This document shows, one piece after another, positions 36,448 to 46,474 of a DNA stretch of 64,000 nucleotides (its first letter is position 1; every line of letters begins with the position of its first letter). Origin of the DNA: Woeseia sp034521225. GTDB taxonomy: Bacteria > Pseudomonadota > Gammaproteobacteria > Steroidobacterales > Woeseiaceae. Location of the stretch: assembly GCA_034521225.1 (NCBI GenBank), contig JAXHMR010000008.1, positions 1 to 64,000 on the forward strand. The letters run 5' to 3'. Made by a program: the position numbers and the translations under genes. A model generated the notes under the pieces. That model was not told the origin of the DNA. It worked only from the letters and a program-made list of their open reading frames with translations, and made no database searches.

Positions 36448-38033
36448 TCTTTGATATCGATACTGCCCGTCTGCTACTCGGGATCGTTTGGCAGCAGCTC
36501 TGGATCGGCAGCCTGCTCGTGTTGCTCGTCAGCGTCGGCCTTCGACTCTTCAAAAGCCTGAATGCCGCCACGCGTTACTGGATATGGCTGCTTACGCTCA
36601 TCACGCTGGCAATGCTTCCGTTGCCCATTTTATTTCCGGCGTCTCCGGCAACCAGCGTCGCTGAGAATCTCGAGCAACCCTCGACCTATGCCGGTTCGGC
36701 CGTTGTCGATGCCGCACCATCCTTTGCCGCCTCCGAAGAGCTACAGCCACGACGACGCGCCTCCGAAGTTGCGATCGGCCACGCTCTGGTACATCCCGAC
36801 GTTTCGCGCGGACTCGCCAGTTCCCTGGCGGTGGGTTGGCTTTGCGGTACGCTATGGATGCTGCTCACCCTGCTACGCGGCGCCAGGATCGCCAGCCGGC
36901 TGCAACGCGAATCGCGGCCGGCGCCGCTGCCGCAAGCGCCCGCCGAGATCCGCCTGTCGAATCTCGCCAGGACACCCATGGTGGTGGGGCTGCGCCGCCC
37001 GACCATCCTCATCCCTGCAGCACTCTTCGAACAGGTTTCGCGCGAAGAACTGCAACGGATCCTGGAACACGAACTGGCCCACGTGCGTCGACACGACCAG
37101 TGGCTGATGCTCGTGCAAAAGCTGATTGAGGCGTTGTACTTCTTCCATCGCTGCAGTTCGTCATGCCGCCGGCCGGCTTGATGATGAGCGCGAGATTTCC
37201 TGATGACGAGCCGCGCACGATCAGCGAAAGCACTATGCCGGCAGCCTGATCCGCATCTGTCAAATCCATTGTGCAACCTCAACCGGAAGCTCTCTCTGTC
37301 GGCGCGGTCCGTTCGCGGAACCAGCTGACTCGGCGAATCGCGTGCCTCATGGACGCCAGGCGAAACCACACCGCTGACGTGTCGCGGACGAGCCTTGCGA
37401 TGAGCATGCTCCATGCTGGTTGCCGCGATGACCGTTGCATTCGAGTTCATGCCACGCATTGCAATTGCGGAGGCAACGCAGGACGAACCCGCAAGGTCTG
37501 GCCAGCATGAATTCGGGACGCCGCTCATCGCAGCATCGATGATGGAGGCAGCGGCGCGCGGCGAAGTCGTATTGCTCAAACGACTGAAAGCCGCCGGCGG
37601 TGACGTCAACCAGGTAAATCCGGGCGACGGCACGCCGCTCATCGCCGCCGCGAGACGCGGCAGCCTGGCCGCCGCCAAGTGGCTCCTCGAGAACGGCTCG
37701 GATGTGAACCTGCCGTCGAAGGGAGACGGCAATCCGTTAATCATGGCCGCCGCACAGGGCCACACGGACATCGTGCGACTGCTGCTGGACCATGACGCTG
37801 ATATCGATGCCGTCGTGCCGGGTGACGAGACTGCATTGATCAGCTCTTCGCGCACTGGCGCGATCGAAGTCGTCCGTTTGCTGCTGAAGCACGGTGCAGA
37901 TGTAAATATCGAAGTGCCGGAGGGCGGCGGCATCTTCGGCGAGCCGGAATTGCGTACGGCGCTCAACCAGGCGGAGAAATCCGGGCACGGAGACATCGCC
38001 GCGCTTCTCGTTGCACACGGCGCGAGCCGCTGA
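36444..38033 (+). CDS. M56 (BlaR1-like) peptidase with C-terminal ankyrin repeats (frameshifted)
   Basis: The N-terminal part (GTG 36444) has membrane helices LLGIVWQQLWIGSLLVLLVS and YWIWLLTLITLAMLPLPILF, then the zinc protease core PMVVGLRRPTILIPA and ILEHELAHVRRHD (HExxH). The frame breaks near 37150, but homologous pieces continue: GRLDDEREIS, HYAGSLIRICQ, QLTRRIACLMDARRNH, then a last helix VAAMTVAFEFMPRIAIA. That helix runs in frame into at least four ankyrin repeats (NPGDGTPLIAAARRGSLAAA, GNPLIMAAAQGHTDIVRLLL, DETALISSSRTGAIEVVRLL) up to 38033. So the ankyrin part, which taken alone looks like a separate gene from 37413, is probably the sensor domain of one protein of about 530 residues. 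About three to four indels separate the parts. Confidence 0.7.
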
Positions 38034-38037
38034 ACCG

Positions 38038-39579
38038 ATGTTGATCGATACGCGCGAGCTGCCTCCGGGCACCGTGATCGAGGCCGACCTGGTGATCGTC
38101 GGCGGTGGTATTGCCGGCATCGCGATTGCCCGGGAGTTCGAGCAATCGGGTCTTGACGTCTGCATCCTGGAAGGTGGCGGCGAGGAGCCGGAGAAAGCGG
38201 TACAGGACCTCTACAGCGGCAAGGCGCAGATGCGCGGGCCGATAGGCGAGGCTCGCGACATCGACGACTACCTGACCAGTTCGCGCTTTCGCTATTTCGG
38301 TGGCTCCGGCAATGCCTGGGGCGGCAAATGCGTGCCGCTAGACTCGGCAGATTTCGAGGCGCGCGACTGGGTGCCGGACAGCGGCTGGCCCATGACCAGG
38401 GAGCAACTGCAACCGTACTACGACCGGGCCTGCGACCTGTTCGAGATCGGGCGCTTCCCTGCCGACATGAGCGCCAACTGGAAGCCCGAAAGGCCGGCGG
38501 CGGATCTCGGCAATGCGGACCTGCAATCGTTGCCGCGACGCTTCACACGCTGCACCGGCGCGACAACGGACGGTACGTACAGTGCGTTCAAGGCGAGCGT
38601 CGCGGAGAGTAAAACAGTCCGCGTCTACCTCAATGCGAACGTGTGCGACATCCGCCTGCGCAATGACGGCGGAGCCGTGGAATCTCTCGAAGTCGCTACC
38701 CTCGATGGCCGGCGTTTCGCGGCGCGAGCGAGCCGCTACATCCTCGCGACCGGTGGCATCGAGAATGCGCGACTGCTGCTGGCATCCAACTCCGTAGCGC
38801 CGAAGGGTATCGGCAACGGCAACGACCTTGTCGGGCGTTACTTCCAGGGTCACGTGACGCTCGGACTGTACGATGGTGCGGCGGGACGCAACACCTCGTT
38901 CTTTCTCTCGCGGCTGAACCAGTCGTTCGGCCTTTACGTGGACGGCGACCGGCAAGACGTGCAGGCCGTGTTCGGGCCGACGCAGGCTGCGCAACAACGG
39001 CATCGATTGCGCAATTGCACCCTGACCCCGTTCCGCATCTGGTATACGCCGCAGCGCTCGTCGCAGACGATCATGGATCTCGCGGGGCTCTTGGAGAACG
39101 GGCGGAGCGGCACGGTTACCGAACGCGGCGGGCATTTCCAGTACTCTTTCATGCTCGAACAATCGCCGAATACACGGAGCCGCATTACGCTCACAGATGA
39201 GCGAGATCCACTCGGGGTGCCGAGGGTTCGCCTCGACTGGGACTTCAGTGACCAGGATTTCGAAGAACTCGATCGCGCCGTCGACTTCTTCAGGCGCGAA
39301 CTCGGCCGTACCGGCCAGGGCCGCGTCGAGTGGCCGCTGCTCCACGACGAAATCATCGCGACCATGAGGGCGTCGCGGCATCATAACGGCGCCACGCGCA
39401 TGCACGTGAATGCAAGTCGCGGTGTCGTGAATCCGGATTGCCGTGTGCACGGCGTGAGCAATCTGTATGTCGCTGGCAGTTCCATATTCCCGACCGGCGG
39501 GATCGCCAACCCGACGCTGACACTGGTGGCGCTGGGAATGCGGCTTGCCGACTATCTCAAGCAGGAGTTGCGGAGCTGA
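38038..39579 (+). CDS. GMC-family FAD oxidoreductase
   Basis: Intact, 513 residues. The N-terminal FAD site is ADLVIVGGGIAGIAIAREFE; RYFGGSGNAWGGKCVPLDSA is the flavin-proximal loop; YILATGGIENARLLLASN is conserved in GMC enzymes. The C-terminus has HHNGATRMHVNASRGVVNPD with catalytic His and SNLYVAGSSIFPTGGIANPT. GMC members oxidise alcohols, sugars or cholines. The start ATG 38038 is 5 bases after the ankyrin stop; the frame open from 38011 is not needed. Followed two bases later by a Tat-type small protein, the usual layout of membrane-linked sugar or alcohol dehydrogenases with a small chaperone subunit. Confidence 0.88.
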   Translation: MLIDTRELPPGTVIEADLVIVGGGIAGIAIAREFEQSGLDVCILEGGGEEPEKAVQDLYSGKAQMRGPIGEARDIDDYLTSSRFRYFGGSGNAWGGKCVPLDSADFEARDWVPDSGWPMTREQLQPYYDRACDLFEIGRFPADMSANWKPERPAADLGNADLQSLPRRFTRCTGATTDGTYSAFKASVAESKTVRVYLNANVCDIRLRNDGGAVESLEVATLDGRRFAARASRYILATGGIENARLLLASNSVAPKGIGNGNDLVGRYFQGHVTLGLYDGAAGRNTSFFLSRLNQSFGLYVDGDRQDVQAVFGPTQAAQQRHRLRNCTLTPFRIWYTPQRSSQTIMDLAGLLENGRSGTVTERGGHFQYSFMLEQSPNTRSRITLTDERDPLGVPRVRLDWDFSDQDFEELDRAVDFFRRELGRTGQGRVEWPLLHDEIIATMRASRHHNGATRMHVNASRGVVNPDCRVHGVSNLYVAGSSIFPTGGIANPTLTLVALGMRLADYLKQELRS

Positions 39580-39581
39580 TC

Positions 39582-39949
39582 ATGGCGGAGCTTTCCCGAC
39601 GAGAAGTATTGATGTTGCTGGCGAGCGTGGGCGGAAGCTCGCTGCTGCCCCTGCGGGCAGCTGTAGCCGATGCGCTGCCGGCACCCCTTGCGGAGTTGAC
39701 TGACGGTCTCGATCTGCAGGCTGCCATGCGCCTGGGGCGCAGTTACCTGAAAAGGTATCCGGAAGACACCGACATCGAGCGCGCGCTGCAGACGCTGCTG
39801 CGGGATGCGCAAGGGGAAGCCGATGTGCGGGGGTTCTCGAACGCAAAGTCGCGGAAGACTTTGCGGACCGACGCGTGGTCGAACTCATGGACTGGCAGGT
39901 ATCCGAAACCGAAGCGCGAATATTTGCCGGCGTGGCGCTGACTGCCTGA
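39582..39949 (+). CDS. Tat-exported small subunit of GMC dehydrogenase (frameshifted)
   Basis: About 122 residues. The leader MAELSRREVLMLLASVGGSS has the twin-arginine pattern SRREVL. The body (LDLQAAMRLGRSYLKRYPED) is helical. One base lost in the G run near 39830 shifts the frame; the expected end is VLERKVAEDFADRRVVELMD, then WQVSETEARIFAGVAL, TGA 39947-39949. By position and size it resembles gluconate or sorbitol dehydrogenase small subunits that accompany GMC enzymes through the Tat pathway. Confidence 0.7.
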
Positions 39950-40009
39950 GGTGATTCGCACCCGCGTCCGACCCTCCAATTCCGCACACGATACTTCAAG
40001 CGCGGGTGC

Positions 40010-40697
40010 TTACATCTGCCGGAACAGGTGCAAAAATCCGCGGCTGACCGGCAGCACTTCGTCGCGCCCCTTGAGGTGGATGTTGCCGGTTTCGTTTTCG
40101 TTGCGGCTGAAATGGCTGACTTTACGCAGATTGACTACCACGGAGCGCCGCGGCACCGCGGCGCGCAGGTAGGTGATCAAGCGATCCAGCACCGATTGGG
40201 GCCTGCGCGGAGCGCGATTCTACCAATTCACGCACATTGGCCAGCGTATTGAACAGAAAATGCGGTTGTATCTGGGCCTGCAGGAATCGCAGGCGGGCAT
40301 CAACAGCCGCTCGTTCCAGCTTGCCGCGTTCGCGCTCGAACGCCTGGGCCTGGCTGCGCACCGACTCGTCGCGTTGGCGCAACAGGGCCGACATGGCAAA
40401 CCACGGTGCGAACAGCATCCCGGTAACGGTCAAAACCGCGAACCCAAGAAGGCGCGTGCCGCCCTCCCGGAACGGAAGTACAGCCGTATCGCTGGTGGCC
40501 AGGTAATACACCGAAACTGTCAACGGCACCGAGACAGCCACGCCCAGCACCTGCAACACCCAGCGCGCGAGGCCGGCCGGCAAGCGCCGCGGCCACCGTT
40601 CGAAAAACCCGAATACCGACAGGGCAACCAGACCGATAGCCAGGGTACGGGCCACTACTGACAGCGTGGAACTTTCGAAAATCACGCTCAGCAACAA
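40010..40697 (-). pseudogene. LytS-type histidine kinase fused by deletion to LytTR regulator tail
   Basis: The first part (from 40697) has four membrane helices and the YehU/LytS kinase block RLRFLQAQIQPHFLFNTLAN VRELVESRSAQAP. At about 40130-40160 the sequence jumps, with a shift, via LDRLITYLRAAVPRR into VVNLRKVSHFSRNENETGNI HLKGRDEVLPVSRGFLHLFR. That is the end of a LytTR DNA-binding domain, so the ATPase domain of the kinase and the receiver plus start of the LytTR domain of its cognate regulator are missing. A deletion between the two adjacent genes of a two-component pair would produce this. Not functional as a signalling pair. Confidence 0.7.
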
Positions 40698-40788
40698 GCC
40701 CCAGGCAAGCGAGGTTGATGGATGGTGACTGGATCAACGTCCCCGTACGTACGCTAGCGAACAGACAAGGGCGAACGCGCGGACTCCA

Positions 40789-40932
40789 ATGACTTCGTCT
40801 GATCTGCCATCCACGCCAGTGACCTACGAGCATGATGGTCGTCAATTCGTGGTGATGATGGTGGGTGGTCATCATTTCATGCAAACACCAATTGGCGATG
40901 CGCTGGTTGCCTATGCGCTGCCCAAGAAGTAA
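40789..40932 (+). pseudogene. 3' end of a PQQ-dependent dehydrogenase gene (gcd-like)
   Basis: Forty-seven codons match the very end of membrane quinoprotein glucose dehydrogenases: TPVTYEHDGRQFVVMMVGGH then GDALVAYALPKK and TAA. No upstream beta-propeller sequence is present on this strand; the preceding bases belong to the LytS remnant on the other strand. It is a truncated tail left by a deletion. Confidence 0.65.
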
Positions 40933-40978
40933 CGTGCGAACGAACCGGCATCGTGCAATCCCTTGAAGGAATACGATC

Positions 40979-41725
40979 ATGACCCTGAATGAGAAACAGA
41001 GAGCCCTGTGTGAGAATCACGACTTCGACTTCTCCGACCTGAAGGCGCTTTACATCAACTGTACGTTGAAGCCATCGCCGGAACTTTCCCACACCGAGGC
41101 GTTGATGAAAGTCTCGGAAGAGATCATGGCGGCCAACAGCGTGTCGACGGAAACGGTCCGGGCGGTGGATCTGACGCTGCCGCCCGGGGTGTATCCCGAT
41201 ATGCGCGAACAGGGTTTCGAACACGACGACTGGCCGTCGCTGTGTGAAAAGGTCATGGCTTCGAACATCCTCGTCGTCGGCACGCCGATCTGGCTGGGCG
41301 AAGAGTCGTCGGTCTGCCGGCGTATCATCGAACGGCTGTACGCCGAATCCGGCAAGCTCAACGACAGCAATCAGTCAATCTATTACGGTCGCACGGGCGG
41401 CTGCGTCATTACGGGCAATGAAGACGGCGTCAAACACTGTTCGATGTCCATCCTGTACGCGCTGCAACATCTCGGTTACACCATCCCGCCGCAGGCGGAC
41501 GCCGGTTGGATTGGTGAGGCCGGTCCGGGCCCATCTTACGGTGACGAGGAGTCCGGCGGGCCGCAAAACGACTTCACCCAGCGCAACACCACGTTCATGA
41601 CCTGGAACCTGATGCACATGGCGCGACTACTCAAGGATGCTGGCGGCATTCCCGCGCACGGCAACGACCGCAAAGCATGGACCGCCGGCTGCCGTTTCGA
41701 CCATCCTAACCCAGATTATCGCTGA
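40979..41725 (+). CDS. Flavodoxin/NAD(P)H-dependent FMN reductase-like protein
   Basis: Intact, 248 residues. The fold begins LKALYINCTLKPSPELSHTE with the phosphate-loop-like segment after strand 1. SNILVVGTPIWLGEESSVCR is the second FMN contact; GRTGGCVITGNEDGVKHCSM and DAGWIGEAGPGPSYGD follow. The length and motifs fit the iron-sulfur-free flavodoxin-like NADPH-dependent FMN reductase group. AAGGA precedes the ATG at proper distance. The physiological electron acceptor is unknown. Confidence 0.85.
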   Translation: MTLNEKQRALCENHDFDFSDLKALYINCTLKPSPELSHTEALMKVSEEIMAANSVSTETVRAVDLTLPPGVYPDMREQGFEHDDWPSLCEKVMASNILVVGTPIWLGEESSVCRRIIERLYAESGKLNDSNQSIYYGRTGGCVITGNEDGVKHCSMSILYALQHLGYTIPPQADAGWIGEAGPGPSYGDEESGGPQNDFTQRNTTFMTWNLMHMARLLKDAGGIPAHGNDRKAWTAGCRFDHPNPDYR

Positions 41726-41927
41726 AACACGCCTCGCGTTCTCACTCGCTTAACAAGGCCGCCACCTGTCCTGTCCCGGGAAAGGTTCTACGTTTAGTTC
41801 CGCTCCATCCGTCTCTTGGTGGGCGGTTGCATCCTGTTTGGCATGGCCCTGAAAACAACCCACGGTTGGCAACGCAAGGTCGTTCAGTTCGTTACAATCA
41901 CCGCGGATTTCAACAGACGGTGCTCCT

Positions 41928-42521
41928 GTGTCCATACAGTCCCTGGTCGGTTTTGCGGTTGCGTTGTTCGCCCTGTCAGCTCTCACCGAGCCACTGGCGC
42001 GATGGATGCGTCTGCCGCAGACATTGCTCCTGGTCGTGTTCGGTGCGATCGGCGCATTCGTTGTTACCGACGTGTTGGACATGGATACAGGCCTGCGGGC
42101 GGCCAACTTTCCCGGAGTGAGTCACGCGCTGGTGTCGCTGGTCATGGCCTACGGCACTTTCCTGCTGGCGGAGTCCCTGCTGGAAGTGTCCGGCATCATG
42201 GCCACTTTGCTTGCCGTACTGCTGGCCCGCCTGATCATGGTCTTCGGAGCATCGCCGCTGCTTAACGCCATCGCGCGCGAGCCCCTGCCAATCGGCCATC
42301 AGGCTGTTATTGCCTGGGGCGGCCTGCGTGGAGCCGTCACCCTGGCCCTGGCTCTGGCATTGCCCACCAGTCTGGACTATTGGTGGACGATTCAATCCAT
42401 GGCGTTCGGGGTAGTGCTGTTTACCCTGTTCGTGCAGGCACCGACCATGCCATGGCTCATCCGCCGCGCCGGCGTTCCACAGAGCGAGAACGATGATGAG
42501 CCGCACGAGGGCTCTGCGTGA
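41928..42521 (+). pseudogene. CPA1-type Na+/H+ antiporter with in-frame internal deletions
   Basis: A 197-residue open frame holds pieces of an NhaP-like antiporter: helix 1-2 region (LARWMRLPQTLLLVVFGAIG), a mid-protein helix (LVMAYGTFLLAESLLEVSGI MATLLAVLLA) and the C-terminal signature QAVIAWGGLRGAVTLALALA. Intact CPA1 antiporters are 400 or more residues; about half, including the ion-site helices with the conserved Asp pair, is missing, yet the reading frame survives both joins. GTG 41928 start. Its 3' end overlaps the patatin start by four bases. Either a remnant or, less likely, a functional mini-protein. Confidence 0.72.
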
Positions 42522-43643
42522 GCACCGTCCGCGGCAAGCCGGCCCTCATGCTGCCCGGCGGTGGTGCCCGCGGCGCCTATCAGGTTGGCGTGATCAAGGC
42601 GCTGATGGATTACCTGCCGGGCGCCGAGTCCCCGTTTCCGATTATCGCCGGGACATCCGCAGGTGCCATCAATGCGGCCGTCATGGCCAGTCATGCGGAC
42701 AACTTCCGGGAAGGTGCAGCAAGCCTGGAACTGTTCTGGGCGACGCTGCAATCCGGGCAGGTCTTCAAGGCCGGTTGGCGGCACAATCTGACCACCGGTC
42801 TGCACTGGCTGGCAGCCATGACCCTGGGCGGGCTGGGCATCGCCAATCCACGTTCGCTGCTCGACACCGCTCCGCTGCAGGAGCTACTCGAGCGGGAAGT
42901 CTACACGGCCGGCATTGCTGAATGCCTCGAGCGCGGAATGCTGGAGGCCCTGTTGGTGACTGCCTCCGGGTACTCCACGAGCCGGGCGGTAACATTCTTC
43001 CAGACCGCCCGCCCTATGCCGGGGTGGGATGTCCCCAGGCGAACCGGCACGCCCACGCGAATTGCAGCCGAACACCTCATGGCCAGCGCTGCCCTGCCCC
43101 TGCTGTTTCCGGCGATCCGCATCGGCCATGAGTACTTCGGCGACGGCGGCATGCGTCACGTAGCCCCGCTCAGCCCGCCCATTCGCCTGGGGGCGGATCG
43201 GCTGTTGATCATCGGTACCCGGGAGGAAACACCGGATCCGGAGCCGAACCGAAGATGCCTGCTATCCTGAGATCGGTGACATCGGCGGCTATCTACTCGA
43301 CGTGATCTTCATGGACTATCTGGCCAACGACCTGGCCAGGCTGCACCGCATTAACAAGACCCTGTCCCTGATGAGTGAAAGTCAACGTGCCGACAGCGGT
43401 CTGCGCATCGTCGAAGCGCTGCAGATCAACCCGTCGCAGGATCTGCGGGAGATCGCGGCGCGGCACATGCACCGAATGCCCCGGAGTGTGCGCACCCTGC
43501 TGCGCGGCGTGGGTGTCTGGGGTCCGGGACGGCTCCCCAGCTACCTGCTGTTTGAAGGGGAGTTCTGCCGGGAACTGATCGAGCTCGGCTACCGGGACGG
43601 TCTGAACGCCCGCGCCGATGTGGAGCGGCTGCTGTCTGCCTGA
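42518..43643 (+). CDS. Patatin-like phospholipase (frameshifted)
   Basis: About 374 residues. The oxyanion hole is LMLPGGGARGAYQVGVIKAL, the nucleophile elbow IIAGTSAGAINAAVMAS (GxSxG) and the catalytic Asp lies in YFGDGGMRHVAPLSPPIRLG. One shift near 43250-43262 separates TREETPDPEPNR from YPEIGDIGGYLLDVIFMDYL; the tail then runs to 43643 (LNARADVERLLSA). With that corrected the protein matches the usual length of this cytoplasmic patatin subfamily. It overlaps the truncated antiporter gene by ATGA-type coupling. Confidence 0.85.
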
Positions 43644-43753
43644 CCTGTCATGGTGGATCTGCGGATTTCTTAGCTCCTGTCCGCTAATGCGCCGCCGGTC
43701 GGAAAAACGCGCCATGTAATAAGTAATGCTTCCCTCGGGTCGTACTTATAAGC

Positions 43754-44779
43754 ATGAATACGGATTCAAACCGAAAAGCTGAAGCAGTCATGAGCGACGT
43801 GAAACTTACAGCAGGATACCGCGCGTTAATCCGTGCACAGCCAGTGCTCGTGATGATGCTTGTGCTTACTCTCGGTACCGGCGGCGTCGCCTATGGCGCA
43901 GAAAAAAACGGCTTCGATTTGCAAGCGTCGCTGGTACCCGGCAAACGAGATACTGCGGGCGGGCCTCCCAGAGATGGTATACCGGCGCTGGACCGTCCGA
44001 AGTTCGTGAAGGCGGAAGACGCGAGCTTTCTTGAGCCAGAAGACAGGGTGCTCGGCATTCGAGTAAAAGGCGTTGCCCGCGCATACCCGATAAAGATTTT
44101 GAATTATCACGAAATTGTCAATGATCGACCAGGCGGCGAGGCTGTTGTCGTCACCTATTGTCCGTTGTGTGGATCGGGTATGGCGTTCGCTGCCGAAGTT
44201 GACGACAGTATACTGACCTTTGGTGTATCCGGTCTTTTGTACAATAGCGATGTATTGTTATTCGATCGACAAACGGAATCGCTATGGTCGCAACTTTCCC
44301 GGCAAGCAGTTACTGGCGCACTTAAGGGCGAGATGTTGCAGTCGCTACCCGTGACGCATACGACATGGCGTGACTGGCGCGAACGCCACCCCGATACCGA
44401 TGTGCTGTCGACCCGAACCGGCCACATTCGGAATTACGATGTGGATCCCTATCCGAATTACGGTAGCGATGGCCGCATCTATTTTCCGGTTGCAAAAGAG
44501 GATTCCCGATACCCTCGCAAGGCCATCGTCATGGGCCTTGAAATTGACGGGCATTTCAAGGCGTATCCTTTCGTTGAACTGGCGGCCGGACCGGCAAGAT
44601 TTCGGGACGAATTTAAAGGGCGCGCAGTAGAAATTGTCTTCGATGAAGAAAACCAGACGGCAAGCGCGACTAACGACGATGGTAATGAACTACCAACCGT
44701 ACTGGCGTTCTGGTTTGCCTGGTATGCCTTTCATCCTGATACGGCCGTGTACCAGGCTGGTGCGACATACGATAACTGA
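43754..44779 (+). CDS. DUF3179 domain protein
   Basis: Intact, 341 residues. A long N-terminal leader with one hydrophobic segment (VLVMMLVLTLGTGGVAYGA) suggests export. The DUF3179 core includes GVARAYPIKILNYHEIVNDR, the conserved cysteine pair VVTYCPLCGSGMAF, LTFGVSGLLYNSDVLLFDR, SLWSQLSRQAVTGALKGEML and AFWFAWYAFHPDTAVYQAG. The biochemical role of DUF3179 is not established; the CPLCG pair suggests metal or redox binding. Confidence 0.88.
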   Translation: MNTDSNRKAEAVMSDVKLTAGYRALIRAQPVLVMMLVLTLGTGGVAYGAEKNGFDLQASLVPGKRDTAGGPPRDGIPALDRPKFVKAEDASFLEPEDRVLGIRVKGVARAYPIKILNYHEIVNDRPGGEAVVVTYCPLCGSGMAFAAEVDDSILTFGVSGLLYNSDVLLFDRQTESLWSQLSRQAVTGALKGEMLQSLPVTHTTWRDWRERHPDTDVLSTRTGHIRNYDVDPYPNYGSDGRIYFPVAKEDSRYPRKAIVMGLEIDGHFKAYPFVELAAGPARFRDEFKGRAVEIVFDEENQTASATNDDGNELPTVLAFWFAWYAFHPDTAVYQAGATYDN

Positions 44780-44802
44780 CCTGGTTGCGTTGTAGTAAGC
44801 CA

Positions 44803-46232
44803 ATGATGCATCCGCACCGCAGAAGTGCCAGGCACCGAAAATCGGGGTTTGCTGCTGTGGTCACGCTGGCGTTCCTGGCAGGTGGCTGCTCAACGCATAC
44901 CCTGAATACCAGGCTTGACGAGAACCACGCCACCCCGGCGTATGATTTTGAATCGCGGCTGCCCGACAACGACGACCGGCTTTTTGTCGTGCTTGCTTTC
45001 TCCGGCGGCGGCACCCGGGCAGCGGCGCTGTCTTATGGTGTGATGGATGCGCTACGGGACGAGCACATTATGATCGACGGCCAGCGCAGCCGGTTACTGG
45101 ATCAGGTCGATGTGATTTCCGCGGTTTCCGGTGGCAGCTACACAGCGGCTTATTATGGCCTGTTCGGAGACCGTTTATTCGAGGACTTCGAGGCGCGTTT
45201 TCTCCGTCGCAACTGGCCACGCACTTACGGCTGGATGCTCGCCAATCCGTTCAATTGGGCAAAACTTGTTTCTCCGAATTTTAACCGTTCCGATCTGATG
45301 GCCGGGTATCTGGACAAGCGAATCTTTGACGGGAAAACGTTTGCCGACCTGTCCCGGGGAACTCGCCCCTTCGTCATCATCAACGCCACGGATCTGAACA
45401 ATTCGCTGACCTTCAGCTTTATCCAGCAACAGTTTGACCTGCTCTGTTCGGACCTTGACGTCTATCCCGTTGCCAACGCCGTTATGGCTTCGTCCACTGT
45501 GCCGCCCGCATTCGCACCGGTCAGGCTTCGCAATTATTCCGGTTGCCAGTCGAAAACAAACCCTGGATCAGCCAGGCCCTGCAAGCCCGCAACCTGCTGT
45601 CGCGGAAGTTTGCCGTCGCCCAGGGAGTTTCCCGTTATCTTGACCACAAAAATATGCCCTATCTCAACCTGGCAGACGGAGGCATCACCGACAATATCGG
45701 CGTGCGCGGTTCCATGATGAGCCCGATTGCCCATCACGGTGATGTAATGAGAATGGCCGGTGCCTTTTCCGAACAGGCACTCGCCAGGGTTGAGAGGGTG
45801 CTTGTTGTTCTGGTGAACGCCCAGGTTTACCCGCCCTATCCCTGGGCGCTCTCTGGCAAGGAACCGGGGACGTTCGACACCCTGACAGCCTCGTTCGACG
45901 CGGCAGTCAACACGCTTACCACTGAAAACATTGCGCAGGCACGGAGGGAGTTTCTGGCGTGGGGCGAAAATATCAATCTGCATCGCGCTCCGGAAAAACC
46001 GCCTGTCACTGTTTATTTTTCAACCCTGACATTTGATCAGGTGGAAGATCCCGCCAGGCGGGAACAGTACCATTCGCTTCCAACGGCAGCTTTGAGCCCA
46101 GGCCAGGTCCACGACCTGAAGAAACTCGGTGGCGAACTTCTCCATCAATCACGACCCTTTCAGAAATTTATGGCCCAAACAGAAAGCGCAACCAATGGGA
46201 TAGCGAAGACTAAAACCGATACCCAGCCATAA
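44803..46232 (+). CDS. Patatin-like lipoprotein phospholipase (frameshifted)
   Basis: About 476 residues, a different patatin subfamily from the one at 42518. A lipoprotein signal (VVTLAFLAGGCSTH) anchors it to a membrane. FVVLAFSGGGTRAAALSYGV is the oxyanion region, VDVISAVSGGSYTAAYYGLF the serine elbow and NLADGGITDNIGVRGS the catalytic Asp. One C lost near 45545 moves the frame from RNYSGCQSK to PVENKPWISQALQARNLLSR. ATG 44803 (or 44806) is preferred to the TTG at 44785. Confidence 0.83.
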
Positions 46233-46474
46233 ACGAGCCGAAGCTGTTTCCTGGATCTTCACTGGATGGAGGGTAGTTCGGGTTCGCTTGCTCCGCTCGG
46301 TTCAGGATCAGTCGAGGGTCGGTGCGATTCTCGATACCTGAGACCGGGTTCGCGGTTTCTTCCAGCAATATCGTTATGCTTCCTGTTGATAGCGGCCCCT
46401 CACCAGAAACCGCCTTCCATGCTGCCGGTCCATCGGCGCCCGAAAAAAGTTATGGCGACAAGAGTAAATACATA

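Noticed and set aside
36686..37996. 436-residue open frame on the minus strand
   Set aside because: It is antisense to BlaR1-like and ankyrin sequence on the plus strand, is Ser/Arg/Ala-rich and has no motif; a compositional shadow of GC-rich DNA.
36064..38033. Beta-lactam resistance locus
   Set aside because: BlaI and an M56 protease are present, but no beta-lactamase or penicillin-binding sensor domain; the sensor appears to be ankyrin repeats.
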